Source: Symsagittifera roscoffensis
Taxonomy: Eukaryota > Xenacoelomorpha > Acoela > Convolutidae
NCBI RefSeq assembly: GCF_963678635.1
Contig: NC_087062.1
Coordinates: forward strand, 42,610,395-42,674,394
Direction: 5' to 3'
DNA length: 64,000 nt
Position numbers and translations under genes: made by a program. The notes beneath the pieces are model-generated. The model saw only the letters and a list, made by a program, of their open reading frames with translations. It ran no database searches and had not been told where the DNA came from. This document shows positions 58,719 through 64,000 of this stretch, in pieces. The first letter of the stretch is position 1. Each line of letters begins with the position of its first letter.

Positions 58719-59128
58719 TGAGTTATATCCTTGAGGTTAACTCATAGAGTAATTTCGGATAGGGTACACCGTCTGATCGTCACGCTATCTTATTTTCGGC
58801 CGGATAGATACTTGCAACTTCTTAGTCTAATACCGATCCTAATCTTCCTCTTATATCTACTAATCTCAGGGTGTTTAACTTGTCTCTGCTAGGCTCAATA
58901 GATCTAGAGTATACTGGCTTATTGCTACTGCTGAAGTTCTCTGCTGAGAGGTAACTAATTTCTAAGTTAAATTTAAATCTCTCTGGTGCTGAAATTACAA
59001 GTAATTTCTGCACTTACAAATAAGTGGGTTGTTAGTTAGATGGATTGTGGTTGGTTAATATTAATTATTTTACAGTGGTAAAATATCTAATTTATCCAAT
59101 AATAAAATGTAGTTTAGATCAGGTTCCA
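58719..59128 (-). repeat. LTR L5 (array copy 2)
   Basis: 410 bp. Shares with L6 a deletion at TTTAACTTGTCTC and a change in the hairpin (TTTCTGCAC), so L5 and L6 derive from one another after splitting from L4. Flanked on the left by leader sequence and on the right by external sequence. Confidence 0.85.
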
Positions 59129-61641
59129 TTTTGTAAGGTTACGAGCAGGAACCGAAATTTTCGTCATAATTTGGCCTCATTTCGGCGCCGATTCCCACAA
59201 AAAAAGTTTTCGACAAGAAAGATGTAGTGTTTGACACATGTCAGTTTTTCGCAAAATTATAAAGCAAAGTTGTACTTAACAAACACTTATTTTTTAATTT
59301 CCTCTTCTACAATATGTGGAGGGGGACGGTCCAAAGTAATTTCAAATTCGATTACTGAAGCTTGGATATTCATTCATATTCCTAAAGATATTGTTCATCA
59401 AGTTTTTCTCTTCCAGAATTTGCCTACCTGATATTCGAACGGTCATTTTATATAAATGATAAATCAACAATCAACGGAATCAATATTTTACTTTATTTTC
59501 CACATAAGAATTGAAAAGCTCCCCCATTGTATTTGTATTTCCAAATTTTGGTAAGCTCTGTTTTTGGCACAAACTGTTTTACGATTCCTGGTTATTCGGT
59601 TTATGCAATTAATGCGTAAACGGCGGCGGTTTAACTTGGCTCATACATTGTTCCAAATTGAACTCAGGCGATCTGTTTGATCTTACTAAAACGTTACTAG
59701 ACGTTAACGCATCCTTTCGTCTTTTGCATAACACGTAAGGGTGCTGTTTCATAAAAAAATCTGTTATTCATCAGCTTTTGGGACATAAAAAAATTTCGTT
59801 TTTCATTAAATCATCACAAAAATCCCAGTCTTAGAAAATTTACAACACAATTATTTTTTCAAACAGTGTCATTTTTTTCGGCTTTCTGTGATAAAAGAAT
59901 CTGAGCAAAAAGTACTGCATAGGCATTTTCGTGAGTCAGGTGAAATATGCAAATTGGAAAATAAGTTTTGAAAACAAATAACAAGAAAAAAAAATAATAT
60001 TTCCAAATTTCTTCAAAAACTATTTTTGTTAGAGTATAACTAACTTTTCAAGGCTTAATTTAGGCATAAGTAAGCTAATGTAAGCGTTTTCGCTCAAAAT
60101 TAGACAAAAAATTAAAATTTCAAAATGGTTTTTCTCGAAACTTTTTCAATGTGGTTCGAATCACGTGGTTCATTAATTGGAAATTTTTCAATGTGGTTCG
60201 AATCACGACCGTAAAAGCTTTAATGAGACTAAACACTCAACCGAGTCCGATCATTGTTTGCTGTACCTAATTTTGCGTGGAAAAAACTAAAACAAGCTCG
60301 AAAACAAAGTTCTTTCCCATTTTCAATGGTCGGAACAAAAAATTACTTCATGTATTTACGAAGAAAGAGAAATCATAGGACTAGACCGTTCAGAAGGGTA
60401 TGATTAGTTTAGAAAAGTCTGACAAAAGTTTCATCGGATACAAAATTTTAACTTGAGTTACAAAATTGATCTCATATTGTTTTAAAAAGTGTATTATCTT
60501 ATTTTTACTAAGCGATCATTGCTGATTGATTGCTTGGTAATTCATCCTAAACTATAAGTCTCACCTGAGACCATCAAGTTTCTTGACAAAAGTTTTAGTA
60601 GAAACAATAGTTAGAAAAAGGTATGAATTGATGAGCTGGATAAATATAAAGCACAAGGTTATTAGGTTATATTAAGGATTTGATTAGCTTAAAGAAATAT
60701 ACCTACGATGGATGGGGTTTCAAATCTGCTTTTCACATTTATATTTTATCTTCAGACTAAGGATAATGATGGGGTAGAGTTCTCGAGTCAATCTTTGTTG
60801 GGTCCGCTTCTTCTGAGGCGTCTAGTGAATTTTTGTCCAGTGGTATTCGTGCTCTGATTTGTCTCGTTCGCGATTATCTCGAATTATTATCTTATCGAAG
60901 TTAGAGAAAAAACTAAAAGCAGTTTTTGTTGAAAAAAGACTAATCTTTATAATTTTGTAAAACTGCAAAGGAAAATTTATTTAATTCAAAACTGAAGTTA
61001 TTAGAGTTTAGAACTTGCTGCTGACTGAGCAAAATGAGAAAATGAAGATTTCAGGCCAGTCCTTTTGCTTGTAAGCATTATCCGCCGGCTGATTCATCTA
61101 TCAAACATCTCAGGTTTCACCTGCTCATTTGTTCTCCCTCCATCATAAGATAAATTTCAACTATCATTTATTTGATTTTTCATGTCAAATCTCGTTAAAT
61201 TTTTAGTCGTCTTTGATTATAACTCCAGTCTTCAGTTCGATGTTATAGAAATTTCATAGTATTTTCTCTGATGCATCATGTTCTATGTGCATCTCTGTTT
61301 AATCAAAGCAAGGAGAAATCCTGGGCAACCTGCAGGATTATTAAATATTAATTCATTTTGTTGTAGGATATAGTTAAAAGCGACGTGTTAGTAATCACCG
61401 CCCTTATGAAATACTGAGCATGAAAAAAATGAGAAAAATTGGACAAGTATTTAAAAAATAGTGGATTTTTCAAAACAAGATTTCACGCTGCAATTTAGAA
61501 TTGAGTCATTAAATAAACAATTTAGATAATGGTCATTTGTCCGTGTTGTACTTACAATACTACAACTCACCCATTTTTTTAGAAAAAAATTATGTTGCTC
61601 GTTTCTTACAGCTACCATGTTGAAAATTAAACACCAAATGA

Positions 61642-62226
61642 TTAAATAATTAATTTTTTTAAGATTATGAAAAAGAACAATAAAAAAAATACGTTCGAAG
61701 ATAAATTTAAATTGAAAACAATGCAATTTAAATAAGGTTTATTACATAAAAAATTGTCATAGACTTTCTTTCTATTTTCTAAATCCATGTTGTACGACCT
61801 GAGGATCGCTATCTTCCTCTGCGATGCCTCCAGTTTTTGATGCAGTTTTGCGATCTTCTGCTTCGTTTTCTTGTTTTTAAGTGTCATCCGGCTCAATCCG
61901 TCTGTTAATTCCTTAATTTCTATCCGGTTTGAATATATTTCATCTCTCTCAGTTTCCTCTGTCTTCACAGGGAAAACAGTTGTTATTTGAGCTCCCTCTA
62001 CTTTTAATAAATGGCCGTTTTCCAGTCCTTGATTCAACTTCAAAAAGTTACTTTCTTCTTTTTTTAACCTTCCTGTCCAGTTATCAACTCGATTAGCATC
62101 ATTGCCTAATCCATTGTCGTCGAGCTGACAGCTTCGACAAAGAATGCCTGTTTCCACCGATTGTAATTGTGTTTAATAGAGTGTTTCAAGAATGTGCTGA
62201 ATCGATGATTTAGAGTATCTAATTTG

Positions 62227-62261
<35 letters not shown>

Positions 62262-62345
62262 TCTCTTTAGAGATCCAATCGTTGATTTAAGTTTGGTTGA
62301 AGAATTGACAACTGATTTTAATTGCCTCTTCTTTGGGAGAGGCAA
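61642..62345 (-). CDS. Possible coiled-coil protein, array copy 2
   Basis: Duplicate of 57,220-57,923 at +4,422. Both frames remain open and the visible differences are few (for example FYLLF to FFLLF near the end). It is a recent duplicate, so openness is weak evidence for selection. Confidence 0.3.
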
Positions 62346-62529
62346 TTTCCTTTCAAATTGCTCCGCGGTAGGGTCAGCAATTTACAATTCCTGTTCATTA
62401 CTGTGTCATATTCCATTGTGCAAATGAAAAAGTGTAGAAGAACTATAATTGGATATCTGTTAATAGGTGTCAATATCTGCCATACTGTGGGTTTAAGTGT
62501 TTCCCCAAATTGCACTTTTAACCATACTT

Positions 62530-64000
62530 TAACATATACTACAAAGAAAATAATGAGAAAATAATGCTGTTAGTTAGCTTATGATTGCTGTTATGTTTAG
62601 GTGATGAAACTGGAACAACAGGATGATTTATAATTACTAACTATTAATTGTCATGCTACTAATTTTTATTTTTATTTTCAATAAATATTTTTCAAATATG
62701 TTTTATATATAATACTGCAGAAATTAAGGGAACGATCTGAGATCTTTTTATCAATTGTTATTGTACATTAATAATTTTTTTAGCGCCTGAATTAATCATG
62801 AAGATTTACTTCAAAATTTTATGTTTGCAAATGAAAATCTAAATTCATTGCTAATAAGATTCTAAATATAATAGTTTGTGTTGGCTTTTGCCGTACAACC
62901 ATGAAACTAAATGGTAAATTTCTACGTAGTCGTATATCGTCTCTTGTCCGAGGTCTTCTTCCAATACCGGGTTGTTCTAGTATTGTGCGGAATATCGGCT
63001 CTGATCTATTGAGTCGTAGAGACATTTCAATTAAGTTATTATCGTGTAACATTTTGAAAATGTTTTGTCTAACTTCTAATCTATATTTGGTTAATTCTAA
63101 GCTATGAAGGTCTTATTCGAGACGTATGGTCGCACTAGATGAGTTATATCCTTGAGGTTAAATCATAGAGTAATTTCGGATAGGGTACACCGTCTGATCG
63201 TCACGCTATCTTATTTTCGGCCGGATAGATACTTGCAACTTCTTAGTCTAATACCGATCCTAATCTTCCTCTTATATCTACTAATCTCAGGGTGTTTAAC
63301 TTGTCTCTGCTAGGCTCAATAGATCTAGAGTATACTGGCTTATTGCTACTGCTGAAGTTCTCTGCTGAGAGGTAACTAATTTCTAAGTTAAATTTAAATC
63401 TCTCTGGTGCTGAAATTACAAGTAATTTCTGCACTTACAAATAAGTGGGTTGTTAGTTAGATGGATTGTGGTTGGTTAATATTAATTATTTTACAGTGGT
63501 AAAATATCTAATTTATCCAATAATAAAATGTAGTTTAGATCAGGTTCCATTTTGTAAGGTTACGAGCAGGAACCGAAATTTTCGTCATAATTTGGCCTCA
63601 TTTCGGCGCCGATTCCCACAAAAAAAATTTTCGACAAGAAAGATGTAGTGTTTGACACATGTCAGTTTTTCGCAAAATTATAAAGCAAAGTTGTACTTAA
63701 CAAACACTTATTTGTTAATTTCCTCTTCTACAATATGTGGAGGGGGACGGTCCAAAGTAATTTCAAATTCGATTACTGAAGCTTGGATATTCATTCATAT
63801 TCCTAAAGATATTGTTCATCAAGTTTTTCTCTTCCAGAATTTGCCTGCCTGATATTCGAGCGGTCATTTTATATAAATGATAAATCAACAATCAACTGAA
63901 TCAATATTTTACTTTATTTTCCACATAAAAATTGAAAAGCTCCCCCATTGTATTTGTATTTCCAAATTTTGGTAAGCTCTGTTTTTGGCACAAACTGTTA
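62530..64000. repeat. 4.4-kb tandem array, copy 3 (runs off the window)
   Basis: Begins with the same word as the other units and follows copy 2 closely to the last base of the window. The array may contain more units beyond it. Confidence 0.95.
63140..63549 (-). repeat. LTR L6 (array copy 3)
   Basis: 410 bp, nearly identical to L5, with the same flanks. Confidence 0.85.

Larger units (their letters stand above)
58108..62529. repeat. 4.4-kb tandem array, copy 2
   Basis: 4,422 bp. Differs from copy 1 by the missing nested duplication, an insertion of about 17 bp near 61,203 and scattered substitutions. Confidence 0.95.

Overview
The window is AT-rich animal DNA, almost certainly from an invertebrate. 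It holds one host gene I can name: a spliced nicotinic-type Cys-loop receptor subunit (19,037-20,522) with GT-AG splicing. Nearly everything else is transposable-element sequence or tandem duplication. I cannot name the species. A TTTTCAG-like acceptor one base before the receptor ATG fits a 5'UTR intron or spliced-leader trans-splicing, so a lineage that trans-splices is possible but not shown. Layout: 1-5,750 is a tandem duplication carrying C2H2 zinc-finger pseudogene fragments and a CCAAT-bearing minisatellite. 6,065-7,240 (E0, plus sense) and 8,013-13,718 (E1, minus sense, ended by a 200-N gap at 13,719-13,918) are 3' portions of one retroelement family, placed with their 3' LTRs head to head. 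13,919-19,021 is gene-free with several local repeats. 20,993-21,497 and 26,770-27,149 are copies of a short element with GGGGCGGAT-type ends and homopolymer G/C tracts. 22,618-26,650 is a decayed Pao/BEL retrotransposon on the minus strand. 28,185-54,723 (E2, minus sense) is an LTR-bounded, envelope-bearing Ty3/gypsy-class element. 53,373-64,000 is a tandem array of about 4.4-kb units, each joining E2 leader, LTR and flanking DNA. The retroelement is the most unusual content. In sense (minus) order it reads: 5' LTR (54,723-54,313), long leader, an unrecognised ORF1, Gag (capsid-like, CCHC knuckle, Arg/Asn/Ser-rich tail), aspartic protease, RT and RNase H, integrase (HHCC, DDE, GPY/F), an unrecognised Pro-rich ORF (ORF-P), an envelope-like glycoprotein, an unrecognised ORF-X starting inside the envelope tail, a long 3' non-coding region with a conserved palindromic block, and the 3' LTR (28,593-28,185). 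Removing internal duplications gives about 18.7 kb, far larger than usual animal Ty3/gypsy elements. Every copy seen is inactive. E2 has stops or frameshifts in most ORFs, a 5,441-bp near-perfect tandem duplication of the ORF-P/env/ORF-X module, and a 1.77-kb duplication of RT-RNase H in which the two copies read YLDD and YLND. E1 and E2 carry different lesions in env and ORF-X, so those ORFs were probably intact in the ancestor.
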